Shown here: positions 39,262 to 47,500 of the stretch, in pieces
Position numbering within the stretch: position 1 is the stretch's first letter
How the letters are laid out: every line of letters starts with the position of its first letter
Assembly: GCA_002346745.1 (NCBI GenBank)
Contig: DEAL01000002.1
Location: 1 to 48,060 of the forward strand
Reading direction: 5' to 3'
Length of the DNA stretch: 48,060 nucleotides
Source of the DNA: Candidatus Neomicrothrix sp. UBA2983
GTDB lineage: Bacteria > Actinomycetota > Acidimicrobiia > Acidimicrobiales > MedAcidi-G1
Program-made: the position numbers and the translations under genes
Notes under the pieces: model-generated
Seen by the model: the letters and a program-made list of their open reading frames with translations, nothing else
Told to the model about the DNA's origin: nothing
Database searches by the model: none

Positions 39262-41751
39262 ATGGCTCCGGCCGACCCCGCATTTCTCCTCGTTGCCATC
39301 GGCGCGCCCGTGGTGGCGGGCCTCGCCACGCTCCTGCTGCCGCGGCGCCGTACTGCGCTCCGGGTGCTGTTGGCCACCGCCGGCCCGGGGATGTCCGTGC
39401 TCTTCCTGGGCCTCCACCTGGATCGCCACGGTGTGGCGTCGAACTCGACCGGCACGGAGGCGGTCTCGTGGATCCCGAGCCTGCACCTGGACCTCGGCTT
39501 CCTCGCCGACGGGCTCGGCGCCTTCTTCGCGCTTCTGGTCGCCGGCGTCGGCGTCCTCGTCGTCCTGTACGCCCGGGCCCACTTCGGCGACGACGCCTCC
39601 TCACTGGCCCGCTTCCTCCCGCTGCTCGGGTTCTTCACGACCGCCATGCTCGGCGTGGTCCTCGCCGACCACCTGCTGCTCACCGTCGTGTTCTGGGAGG
39701 CCACCTCGATCAGCTCGTTCTTCCTGATCGGCTGGAACCGGGAGGACGGGGCGGCGGTGCAGCGGGCCCTGCAGGCATTCGTGACGACGGGGATGGGAGG
39801 CCTGTCGCTGCTGGGTGGCGTGCTGCTGCTGGGCGACGCCACCGGTGCGTGGCGGTGGAGCGAACTTGCCGCTTCGGGCGTGGAGGCGTCGAACGGCAGG
39901 GTGACCGCCGCGGTCGTGCTGGTGGTCGTGGGCGCCGCCGCCAAGAGCGCGCAGTGGCCGTTCCACGACTGGCTGCCGGGGGCGATGGCCGCCCCGACCC
40001 CGGTATCGGCATACCTGCACTCGGCCACGATGGTGAAGGCCGGCGTCTTCCTGCTGGGCCGGGTGCTGCCGGTTGCCGGCGCACTGGCGCTCTGGTTGCC
40101 GCTGGTCGTGGCCGTCGGCGCCGTGACGATGCTGCTGGGCGCCGCCCTGGCGCTGCGTCAGCATGACCTGAAGCGGCTGTTCGCCTACACGACCGTGAGC
40201 CAGCTGGGCCTCTTGACCTGCATGTACGGGCTCGGTGGGGCGGTCGACGACCACGGCCATGCGGCCATCGGATGGGACCTCGGCCAAATTGCCAGCCACG
40301 CCCTCTACAAGGCGCCGCTGTTCCTCGTGGCCGGGGCGCTCGCCGTCCTGCTCGGGGTGCGCCGGCTGCCCGAACTGTACGGGCTCTGGCGTCGCCGCGA
40401 GTCCGGCGCACGGGTGCTGGCCGTCGTGCTGCTGGCCGCCGCCTACGCCCTGGCCGGTGGCCCGGGGACCGTCAACTTCGTCGCCAAGGAGCTGTTCTTC
40501 GACGCCGTCGTCCACGCAGCCGACGGGCGGCCGCTGCTGGTCGTCGTCGGCCTGATGGCGGTGGCGACCGCGGCCTGCAACGTGGCCGTCGCCGTGCGCA
40601 TAGCGGCGAACGCGCTGGGGCGACGGTCGGGGATCCGGGCCGGCGACCCCCCAGCGGTGCCGGTACGCGCCCCGGACAGGTGGACGGTGGCGCTGTGGTT
40701 GCCGGCTGCCGGCCTGGTGCTCCTCCAGTTCGTGGGGGGCCTGGTCCCGACGCTCTGGAACGCGGCGTTCCGGCCGCTCGAGTCCCACGCGGGAACCGGG
40801 GTGTTCGCCGACGGACTGCCATGGGTCTGGGAGCCGTTCCTGCACCCGGGCACCGCCCTCCTGATGTCGCTGGTGGCGATCGCCGGAGGGATCGGCCTCG
40901 GCCTGTCCGGTCGCTGGCGGGACGAGGTCGTCGACGTCCACGACCGGCTCTACCCGGGTGCGTACCGGGCGGTCCTTCGCGGCGGCCACCGGGCGTTCCA
41001 CACGCTCCAGACCGGCCACCTGCAGCACTACCTGGTGATCATGTTCGTGATGCTCCTCGGCAGCTTCGTGTGGGCGGCATGGATCGACCCGTCGCTGCTG
41101 GAGGTCCCGGACGGACTCGCCCCGTTCGAGTCGGTGACGGGCCTGCTGCTCGGTGCGCTGGTGTGCGCCTCGGCGATCGTGCTGCCGGTGGTCACCGAGC
41201 GGGTCGTGCGGGTGCTCGTCCTGGGGGCCAGTGGCTTCGCCGTGGTCGGCCTCTACCTCGTGTACCAGGCGCCCGACCTGGCGCTCACGCAGCTCATGTT
41301 CGAGATCATCTCGGTGATCCTGTTCCTGCTGGTGCTGCGGCTGTTGCCCCGGCCCGACCGCCGACCGCGCGTCAACCCCGGCCCGCGACTGGCGCTGGCG
41401 GTGCTGGTCGGCGTCACCGTCGGATGGATGACCCTGCTGGCGGGCTCTGCCGCGGACCAGCGGCGTGAACCGGGTGGAGGCCACGAGGAGACGCTTGGCG
41501 CCTTCTTCGAGGCGCACAGCGACCACGGCTCCGAGCTGACCGACGGCCGGGGCGGTGAGGGCCACAACGTCGTCAACGTGATCCTCGTGGACTTCCGGGG
41601 CTTCGACACGCTGGGCGAGATCACGGTGCTGGCGACCGCCGCACTCGGCGTGTGGTCGATGCTGCCGGGTCGGGGCCGCCAGCGCGAGGACGAGGACGCG
41701 GACGAGTCGGACCCCCAGCCGGTGCCGCTGGGCGAGGGGGCGGGGTCGTGA
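39262..41751 (+). CDS. mrpA: Na+/H+ antiporter subunit MrpA
   Basis: 829 aa, largest Mrp subunit, related to the NuoL subunit of complex I, with about 20 helices. Conserved proton-channel residues are in VFWEATSISSFFLIGW (Glu) and AAAKSAQWPFHDWLPGAM (Lys). STVMVK-like SATMVKAGVFLLGR follows. The C-terminal part contains DLALTQLMFEIISVILFLL and the terminal LGEITVLATAALGVWS, typical of MrpA. First gene of a complete seven-subunit operon. ATG 39262 fits the family start. The stop overlaps mrpB by GTGA. Confidence 0.93.
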   Translation: MAPADPAFLLVAIGAPVVAGLATLLLPRRRTALRVLLATAGPGMSVLFLGLHLDRHGVASNSTGTEAVSWIPSLHLDLGFLADGLGAFFALLVAGVGVLVVLYARAHFGDDASSLARFLPLLGFFTTAMLGVVLADHLLLTVVFWEATSISSFFLIGWNREDGAAVQRALQAFVTTGMGGLSLLGGVLLLGDATGAWRWSELAASGVEASNGRVTAAVVLVVVGAAAKSAQWPFHDWLPGAMAAPTPVSAYLHSATMVKAGVFLLGRVLPVAGALALWLPLVVAVGAVTMLLGAALALRQHDLKRLFAYTTVSQLGLLTCMYGLGGAVDDHGHAAIGWDLGQIASHALYKAPLFLVAGALAVLLGVRRLPELYGLWRRRESGARVLAVVLLAAAYALAGGPGTVNFVAKELFFDAVVHAADGRPLLVVVGLMAVATAACNVAVAVRIAANALGRRSGIRAGDPPAVPVRAPDRWTVALWLPAAGLVLLQFVGGLVPTLWNAAFRPLESHAGTGVFADGLPWVWEPFLHPGTALLMSLVAIAGGIGLGLSGRWRDEVVDVHDRLYPGAYRAVLRGGHRAFHTLQTGHLQHYLVIMFVMLLGSFVWAAWIDPSLLEVPDGLAPFESVTGLLLGALVCASAIVLPVVTERVVRVLVLGASGFAVVGLYLVYQAPDLALTQLMFEIISVILFLLVLRLLPRPDRRPRVNPGPRLALAVLVGVTVGWMTLLAGSAADQRREPGGGHEETLGAFFEAHSDHGSELTDGRGGEGHNVVNVILVDFRGFDTLGEITVLATAALGVWSMLPGRGRQREDEDADESDPQPVPLGEGAGS

Positions 41752-42185
41752 GGCCGGCGGCGAGGATAGACTCGGTCATCCTGCGCACCGTCGTGCGGCT
41801 GGTGCTGCCGCTCACGGTGCTCGTGGCCGTGTACGCGGCATTCCGGGGTCACAACGCCCCCGGCGGCGGCTTCATCGCCGGGCTGGTGATGGCGATCGGC
41901 CTGTCCACCCATCGGATGGCGTTCGGCCAGCGGGCCTTCCACCGGCTGCTGCCGGTGCATCCCCGGTGGATCGTGGTCGCCGGGCTGGGCCTGGCGGTCG
42001 GCGTGGCGACGGTGCCGCTGCTGGTGGGAGAGTCGTTGCTGCGGTCGGGCTCGACGACGCTCCACGTGGGCGGCGAGGGCCTGCACCTGGTGTCGGCCAC
42101 GGCCTTCGACGTCGGGGTGCTGCTGGTCGTGGTGGGCGTGGCGGTCGGCATGATCGCCCGTATCGGGGAGGAACTGGACCAGTGA
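41748..42185 (+). CDS. mrpB: Na+/H+ antiporter subunit MrpB
   Basis: 145 aa with four hydrophobic helices. The family motif GHNAPGGGFIAGLVMA (residues 27-42) is intact. It is a membrane subunit of the Mrp complex. GTG 41748 overlaps the mrpA stop. Confidence 0.92.
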   Translation: MRPAARIDSVILRTVVRLVLPLTVLVAVYAAFRGHNAPGGGFIAGLVMAIGLSTHRMAFGQRAFHRLLPVHPRWIVVAGLGLAVGVATVPLLVGESLLRSGSTTLHVGGEGLHLVSATAFDVGVLLVVVGVAVGMIARIGEELDQ

Positions 42186-42219
42186 GCCGGCCCTTCCACC
42201 CGGACCGGGAGTGGGACCG

Positions 42220-42612
42220 GTGACGACCGTCCTCGCCGTGTGCGTGGCGGTGATCGTCACCGTCAGCGTCTACCTGGTGACGTCCCGCGAGCTGAAGTCC
42301 ATCGCCATGGGTGTGTTCCTGCTGGGGCACGGCGCCAACCTGGCCATCGTCGCCATGAGCGGGTCGCCGGTGCTGCCGGGTGGGCTGCTGCGCCAGCCGC
42401 CGATTCTCGGCGGCGGTGACCTCGTCGACCCGTTGCCGCAGGCGCTGATCCTCACCGCGATCGTCATCAACTTCGCGGTCATGGGCTTCCTCCTGACGTT
42501 GCTGATCCTCACCGCCCGACGGACGTCGACGCTGAACGTGGACGAGTTAGCGCTGGAGGACCCGCCGTCGGACGGTCCGGTGCTCGACGGGGAACCGGGG
42601 CGACGGCGGTGA
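42220..42612 (+). CDS. mrpC: Na+/H+ antiporter subunit MrpC
   Basis: 130 aa, related to NuoK, with three helices. The motifs are SRELKSIAMGVFLLGHGANL and DPLPQALILTAIVINFAV. GTG 42220 was chosen; GTG 42211 in frame is possible. There is a 34-bp gap after mrpB. The stop overlaps mrpD. Confidence 0.92.
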   Translation: MTTVLAVCVAVIVTVSVYLVTSRELKSIAMGVFLLGHGANLAIVAMSGSPVLPGGLLRQPPILGGGDLVDPLPQALILTAIVINFAVMGFLLTLLILTARRTSTLNVDELALEDPPSDGPVLDGEPGRRR

Positions 42613-44162
42613 GCACGGACCTGCTCGGCCTGCTGGTCGCCATCCCGCTGGCGACGGCGATCGCCTCGGTGGCGGTGGTCCGGCACCGTCACCGCCAGCG
42701 GGTCCTCGGTCTGGTGAGCCTCGGCTCGATGCTGGCCCTGTCCCTCGGCTGGCTGCTCGACGTCCGGGACGGTGACGTGCTGGTGTCGCAGATGGGTGGC
42801 TGGCCGGCCCCGTTCGGGATCACGATCGTGTTCGACAGCCTTTCGGGGCTGCTGCTGTGTGCCGGCCTGGTGGTGGCGATCGGCTGCTACGTCCACGCCT
42901 TCTCGGTGCTCGACCCCGAGACGGAGCGTCGCTACTTCCACCCGCTGGTGCAGTTGCTGCTGGTCGGCGTCAACCAGTGTTTCCTGACCGGCGACCTGTT
43001 CAACCTCTTCGTGGGCTTCGAGCTCATGCTGATGGCGTCGTATGGCCTGCTGGTGCTGGGCCACTCGCGCCGACAACTGGGGCAGGCGTACAAGTACCTG
43101 CTCCTCAACCTGATCGCCTCGACCGTGTTCGTGGTGTCGGCGGGACTGGTCTACGGGATGTTCGGGACGCTGAACCTGGCCGACCTGGCCGCCATCGTGG
43201 ACGCCCGGGTGGTGTCGGGAGAGGGCCTGCCGCCGGGCTTCGTCGGCGTGTCGGTCCTCCTGCTGTTCGTGTTCGGCGCCAAGGGGGCGTTCTTCCCGCT
43301 CTGGTTCTGGCTGCCCGACACCTACCACACCTGTCCGATTCCGGTGGCGGCGCTGTTCAGCGGCCTGCTCACCAAGGTCGGGGTGTACGCCGTGGCCCGC
43401 ACCTACCCGCTGGTGTTCGCCGCCGGCGACGCACGCGACGTCGTGACGCCACTGCTGCTGATGTCGGCGGCGGCCACCATGCTGCTCGGCGTGCTGGGGG
43501 CGGTCTCGCAGGACCGGGTGCGCCGCATCCTCGCTGTGCACGTCATCAGCCAGGTCGGCTACATGGTGTTCGGCCTGTCGTTGATGACGACCGCCGGACT
43601 GGCCGGCGCCCTCTACTACATGGTCCAGCACATGATCGTGAAGAGCTCGCTGTTCCTGTGCTGCGGGGTGATGGAGCGCCACACCGGGACCGACGACCTG
43701 GGTCGGCTGGGCGGCCTGTACCGGCGGGACCGGTTCCTCGGCGTGGCGTTCTTCGTGGCGGCGATGAGCCTCGTGGGCCTGCCACCGCTGAGTGGCTTCT
43801 TCGGGAAGCTGATCCTCGTCCGGGAGGGCTGGAACGACCGGTGGTGGCTGTCGCTGGTGGCGCTGGTGACCGGCCTGCTGACCCTGGTGTCGATGCTGAA
43901 GGTGTGGTCGAAGGGCTTCTGGTCGGCGCCGGCCCCCGCAGGGGAGCGGACGACCGACGTGCTCGCCGTGGGCTCCATGCGCGGCGCCTACACCGGGATC
44001 GGGCTCCTGGTGGCGGCGGCGGTGTTCGTCGGGCTGGCGGCGGAGCCGATCTACGACATCGCCCTGCAGGCGGGCGAGCAGCTGACGGACCCGACGGCGT
44101 ACATCGAGGCGGTCAACCCCCGGGCATTGTTCGCTGCCGGGGGAGCGGGAGGCGGCGGATGA
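42609..44162 (+). CDS. mrpD: Na+/H+ antiporter subunit MrpD
   Basis: 517 aa, NuoM/N-like with about 14 helices. Key channel residues lie in LFNLFVGFELMLMASYG (Glu), FGAKGAFFPLWFWLPDTYH (Lys) and LTKVGVYAVART. It carries one of the proton paths. Overlaps both neighbours (GTGA upstream, ATGA downstream). Confidence 0.94.
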   Translation: MSTDLLGLLVAIPLATAIASVAVVRHRHRQRVLGLVSLGSMLALSLGWLLDVRDGDVLVSQMGGWPAPFGITIVFDSLSGLLLCAGLVVAIGCYVHAFSVLDPETERRYFHPLVQLLLVGVNQCFLTGDLFNLFVGFELMLMASYGLLVLGHSRRQLGQAYKYLLLNLIASTVFVVSAGLVYGMFGTLNLADLAAIVDARVVSGEGLPPGFVGVSVLLLFVFGAKGAFFPLWFWLPDTYHTCPIPVAALFSGLLTKVGVYAVARTYPLVFAAGDARDVVTPLLLMSAAATMLLGVLGAVSQDRVRRILAVHVISQVGYMVFGLSLMTTAGLAGALYYMVQHMIVKSSLFLCCGVMERHTGTDDLGRLGGLYRRDRFLGVAFFVAAMSLVGLPPLSGFFGKLILVREGWNDRWWLSLVALVTGLLTLVSMLKVWSKGFWSAPAPAGERTTDVLAVGSMRGAYTGIGLLVAAAVFVGLAAEPIYDIALQAGEQLTDPTAYIEAVNPRALFAAGGAGGGG

Positions 44163-44635
44163 GCCGGCGGGTCGTGCTCAACGTGGGCCTGGCGGGCATC
44201 GCGCTGTTGTGGACCGACAGCCGGTCGTGGCTGGGGTTCCTCGCCGGACTGGCCGTCGGCGCGGTGGCGATCACCGCGTACGACCTGACCACGCGTTCTG
44301 CCGGCTACCTGGTGCGCCTCGTGCGGCTGGTCCGCTTCGGGGCGTGGTTCCTGGGCATCCTCGTGCGAGCCAACCTGCAGATCGCCTGGGAGATCGTGAC
44401 GCCGGGCCTCGGTCAGACGCCGCGGATCCTGCGCTACCCGGTGGGACACCTCACGGTGGTGCAGACGACGGTTCTGGCCAACTGCATCACCCTGACGCCC
44501 GGCACCCTCGTCGTGGACGTGACCGGCGACGGGGGGCTGCTCTACGTGCACTGCATGTATGCCGCCGACCGGGAGGCAGCGGTGATGGACCTGCGGAAGT
44601 TGGACGAACGGCTCCGCCGGGAGGTGTTCTCGTGA
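44159..44635 (+). CDS. mrpE: Na+/H+ antiporter subunit MrpE
   Basis: 158 aa. The family segment is ANLQIAWEIVTPG, with LTVVQTTVLANCITLTPGTL and the VDVTGDGGLLYVHCM region. One or two helices and a cytoplasmic domain. ATG 44159 overlaps the mrpD stop as ATGA. Confidence 0.92.
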   Translation: MSRRVVLNVGLAGIALLWTDSRSWLGFLAGLAVGAVAITAYDLTTRSAGYLVRLVRLVRFGAWFLGILVRANLQIAWEIVTPGLGQTPRILRYPVGHLTVVQTTVLANCITLTPGTLVVDVTGDGGLLYVHCMYAADREAAVMDLRKLDERLRREVFS

Positions 44636-44955
44636 CGGGTGTGGTGCTGGCCTTCGAGGCCGTGTCGGCCGTGGTCGACGTCGGGGTCGCGGCCCTGGCA
44701 GTCGGAATGGGGCTGCTGCTGTACCGCATGGTCCGGGGCCCGCACCTCGCCGACCGGGCCATTGCTGCGGATGTGTTCGCCTTCCTGGTGGTCGGCGTCG
44801 TGGTGCTGCTGGCCGTCGACCAGCGGCGGGGGGTGTCGCTGGACGTGGCCCTGCTGGTGGCGATCGTCGGGTTCGCCTCGACGGTGGCGTTCGCCCAGTA
44901 CCTGGTTGCGGTGGCCGCGGATGACGAGCCGCCGGACGAACAGGCGGGTCCGTGA
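44632..44955 (+). CDS. mrpF: Na+/H+ antiporter subunit MrpF
   Basis: 107 aa with three helices. Family motif RMVRGPHLADRAIAADVFAF is clear. GTG 44632 overlaps the mrpE stop as GTGA. Confidence 0.9.
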   Translation: MTGVVLAFEAVSAVVDVGVAALAVGMGLLLYRMVRGPHLADRAIAADVFAFLVVGVVVLLAVDQRRGVSLDVALLVAIVGFASTVAFAQYLVAVAADDEPPDEQAGP

Positions 44956-45305
44956 TGGACGTGCGCGACACCGTGACGGTGGTGTTCCTGGTGGCCGGGC
45001 TGGCCTTCATGTTGGTCGGGGTGCTCGGCATCGTGCGTCTGCCCGACGCCTACCACCGCCTTCATGCCTCGTCGAAGTGCACGACCTTGGGCCTGATGGG
45101 CCTGCTGGTGGCGGCGGCGGTACACATCGGCACCTCGGGGGCGGTGGTCAAGGCGCTACTGACGATGGTGTTCGCCTTCGTGGCGACGCCGGTCGGGTCG
45201 CACGTGCTGGCCAAGAGCGCCCACGCCGCCGGGATGCCCCAGTGGGACCGGACCCTGTCGGACGAGTTGGCGGAGGACCGTGAGCGCGGGTTTCCCGCCG
45301 GCTGA
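44952..45305 (+). CDS. mrpG: Na+/H+ antiporter subunit MrpG
   Basis: 117 aa with three helices. GIVRLPDAYHRLHASSKCTT and ATPVGSHVLAKSAH match the MrpG family. GTG 44952 overlaps mrpF, and ATG 44955 is the next codon. The stop at 45303-45305 is one base from the 3' end of a convergent tRNA gene. Confidence 0.92.
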   Translation: MMDVRDTVTVVFLVAGLAFMLVGVLGIVRLPDAYHRLHASSKCTTLGLMGLLVAAAVHIGTSGAVVKALLTMVFAFVATPVGSHVLAKSAHAAGMPQWDRTLSDELAEDRERGFPAG

Positions 45306-45306
45306 G

Positions 45307-45377
45307 AGCGGGTGACGAGAATCGAACTCGCGTCATCAGCTTGGGAAGCTGAGGTTCTGCCATTGAACTACACCCGC
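45307..45377 (-). tRNA. tRNA-Gly (anticodon CCC)
   Basis: A complete 71-nt cloverleaf: acceptor GCGGGTG/CACCCGC, D arm GTTC/GAAC, anticodon stem TCAGC/GCTGA with loop TTCCCAA giving CCC (reads GGG), T arm GCGAG-TTCGATT-CTCGT, discriminator T. CCA is not encoded, usual for actinobacteria. Its 5' side faces the low-GC region. Confidence 0.95.
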
Positions 45378-45415
45378 GGGTCCCGGCCGGGTGGAGGCCG
45401 GGGACACGCGGACGA

Positions 45416-45421
45416 AACCTA
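45416..45421 (-). promoter_or_regulatory. Putative -10 element (TAGGTT) for the tRNA gene
   Basis: On the minus strand TAGGTT lies about 38 nt before the tRNA 5' end in GC-rich DNA. It implies that the core-genome sequence extends at least to about 45440. Confidence 0.4.
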
Positions 45422-45676
45422 CCCGTCGGGTCTTCGATTCCATGCATGGCGACTTGCTGCACATCCCTGATCGACGAACAAGGTCGTAGAAGAGGGATGC
45501 AGGAGGGGGCAGAAGGGATTTGCGTCTAAGAGATAAATTGGCCGCACCTTGCGTGCCGCCAGTCAAAGGGGGCATGATTCCTCACAAGTGGCCTACTGCT
45601 TCACTGGTGGACCAAGGATTTGGATTCGGGCCGAAGGGGAGAGAAATTGCTGACCGAACTGAAGAAGGCAAGGGCC
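45422..45676. other. Non-coding junction between core chromosome and low-GC region
   Basis: No gene is seen. Base composition falls from about 45440 onward. CATCCCT (45462-45468) and AGGGATG (45493-45499) form a 7-bp inverted repeat. Near 45640, GGGGAGA precedes an in-frame TTG that could be an alternative start of the aldolase. No integrase, transposase or clear attachment repeat is visible. Confidence 0.5.
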
Positions 45677-46420
45677 ATGAAGGATCGGCTCCGTTCAGCA
45701 CAGCTGACCGTTGGTGCCCAGCTTTCTTTGGAAGACTCAGCCGTGGTGGAGATCTTTGGCCGGGCTGGCTATGACTATGTCCTGATAGATGCGGAGCATG
45801 GCGCTGCGACGCCGCAGGTGATGAAGTCGATGTTGCAGGCAGGCCAACACACAGACACCGTCGTTTTGGCAAGGGCGCTGCGGCTTGACGTCGAACTGAT
45901 CAGGCTCTACCTGGATCTGGGTTCTCCTGGCGTGGCTTGCCCCTTCATCAACACCGAGGAGGAAGCCAAACGACTGGTCGCCGCATGTCGTTACCCACCC
46001 GAAGGGATTCGCGGCTACGGACCTCGTAGAGCCGGCAACTACGGCTTCGACGCAGATGCGTATTACGAGGAGGCAAATGACTCGATGATCTGTATCGCGA
46101 TGATCGAAACCGAAACCGCAATTCAGAACATCGATCAGATCACTGCCGTAGAGGGCTTGGACGCGGTCCTGATCGGACCGATGGATTTGTCTATCGACCT
46201 GGGCGTCTTTGGCGACTTTTCCAGTCAGAAGTATGCAGAGGCCGAATCTCGTGTGCGCGAGGCTTGTCAGACCAACGGTACGGCCATGGGTACTGGTTGC
46301 TACAGCATGGACCATGCCATCGCCTGCAGGGACACGGGGGATCCCTTGTTACTTGCACTTGGTGACGAGGTAGCGATTCGGCAAGGTGCTGTCGAAACTC
46401 TCAGCATCCTTCGAAAGTGA
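45677..46420 (+). CDS. HpcH/HpaI family class II aldolase
   Basis: 247 aa. Family motifs are YDYVLIDAEHGAATPQ, the Arg-bearing VVLARALRLD, RGYGPRRAGNYG, IAMIETETAIQN (metal Glu) and VLIGPMDLSIDLG (metal Asp). It splits a 2-keto-3-deoxy acid type substrate to pyruvate and an aldehyde. ATG 45677 (MKDRLRSAQLTVG) fits the family; TTG 45650 with a better ribosome site would add nine residues. Codon use is clearly less GC-rich than in the genes to the left, suggesting horizontal transfer. Confidence 0.85.
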   Translation: MKDRLRSAQLTVGAQLSLEDSAVVEIFGRAGYDYVLIDAEHGAATPQVMKSMLQAGQHTDTVVLARALRLDVELIRLYLDLGSPGVACPFINTEEEAKRLVAACRYPPEGIRGYGPRRAGNYGFDADAYYEEANDSMICIAMIETETAIQNIDQITAVEGLDAVLIGPMDLSIDLGVFGDFSSQKYAEAESRVREACQTNGTAMGTGCYSMDHAIACRDTGDPLLLALGDEVAIRQGAVETLSILRK

Positions 46421-46443
46421 TTTGAGATTCAAGGAGTTGGTGA

Positions 46444-47421
46444 GTGTCCGATAACGAGCGTTTAAGAGTCCTCTACCTGCCATTGCCTGGTGTGCCGGCG
46501 ATGTTCGGCGACGAGGTCGTCAAAGCTGTCACGAAGAACCATGAGATCACCGTGTTCGATCATGAGTCCGATGTGGCAAGCCAGTTCACCGGTATCGACG
46601 TGGTCATCGACCTAGGGGGTTCGGTCGGAACCAGGGAGATGCTGCACGCCGCTACTTCAGCAAGGCTTTGGCAAGTTCTGGGCATGGGACTGGACCATTT
46701 CGATCTCGACTACTGGAGGGAGAACGGAATGCCGGTAGCGCACTGTCCAGGCCCTCTTAGTGCTATTCCATTGGGTGAATGTGCACTGATGTTCATCCTG
46801 ATGCTTGCTCGCCACTACCAGGAGTCTCACGCTCTGCTCCGTGAGGGGGTATTGCACCAGCCATCTGGGACGGAACTGGGCGGCCAGCGTCTCGGAATCG
46901 TGGGATTCGGTTCGAGTGGACGTGAACTGGCCTCTCGAGCCAAAGCGTTCAACATGGAGATCGAAGCCGTCGACGTGGTGCCCTTGAGTCCAGAAGATGC
47001 CGAGCATTTCGGGGTCGTCAACTTCGTCGGACCGGATGGGCTTGATGACATGCTCCCGCGACTCGACTATCTCTCGGTACACCTTCCGCTGAACGATGAA
47101 ACCCATCACATCATCGACGGGCGCCGGCTCGCTCTTCTCAAGCCGGGGGCATGCGTGATCAACGTTGCCCGTGGCGAACTCGTCGACGAGGAAGCGCTTC
47201 TGGAGTTCCTCCAATCCGGGCATCTCGCCGGAGCTGGCCTCGACGTGTTCGGCGAGGAGCCACTTCCGACGAATTCGCCCTTCTTGGATCTACCTAACGT
47301 CGCGCTCCTGCCTCACGTCTCTGGAAGCACCGATGGCACAGCGAGGCGACGAGCTGCCCTTGCTGCCGAGAACTGTGATCGTGTCGCCGCCGGACTCGAG
47401 CCATTGCACAGGGTCGCCTAA
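46444..47421 (+). CDS. D-isomer-specific 2-hydroxyacid dehydrogenase
   Basis: 325 aa. The NAD motif is LGIVGFGSSGRELASRAKAF. Catalytic residues are Arg in NVARGELVDEEAL, Glu in LDVFGEEPLPTN, and His in LLPHVSGSTDGTARR. It interconverts a 2-keto acid and a D-2-hydroxy acid with NAD(H). GTG 46444 follows AAGGAG at good distance. Lies 23 bp after the aldolase and has the same lower GC, so both likely form one catabolic operon. Confidence 0.9.
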   Translation: MSDNERLRVLYLPLPGVPAMFGDEVVKAVTKNHEITVFDHESDVASQFTGIDVVIDLGGSVGTREMLHAATSARLWQVLGMGLDHFDLDYWRENGMPVAHCPGPLSAIPLGECALMFILMLARHYQESHALLREGVLHQPSGTELGGQRLGIVGFGSSGRELASRAKAFNMEIEAVDVVPLSPEDAEHFGVVNFVGPDGLDDMLPRLDYLSVHLPLNDETHHIIDGRRLALLKPGACVINVARGELVDEEALLEFLQSGHLAGAGLDVFGEEPLPTNSPFLDLPNVALLPHVSGSTDGTARRRAALAAENCDRVAAGLEPLHRVA

Positions 47422-47500
47422 TCAAAGCTCGGGGCCATTGCCCTCAGGAACTGCGACGCCAACAATACGTATCAATAGGCACTTGGATTGGAGGACCGCA

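Noticed and set aside
45422..45676. Attachment-site direct repeat of the tRNA-Gly gene
   Set aside because: Only a short TTCGATTC match was seen near 45430, too little to call an att site; the other end of any island lies outside the window.
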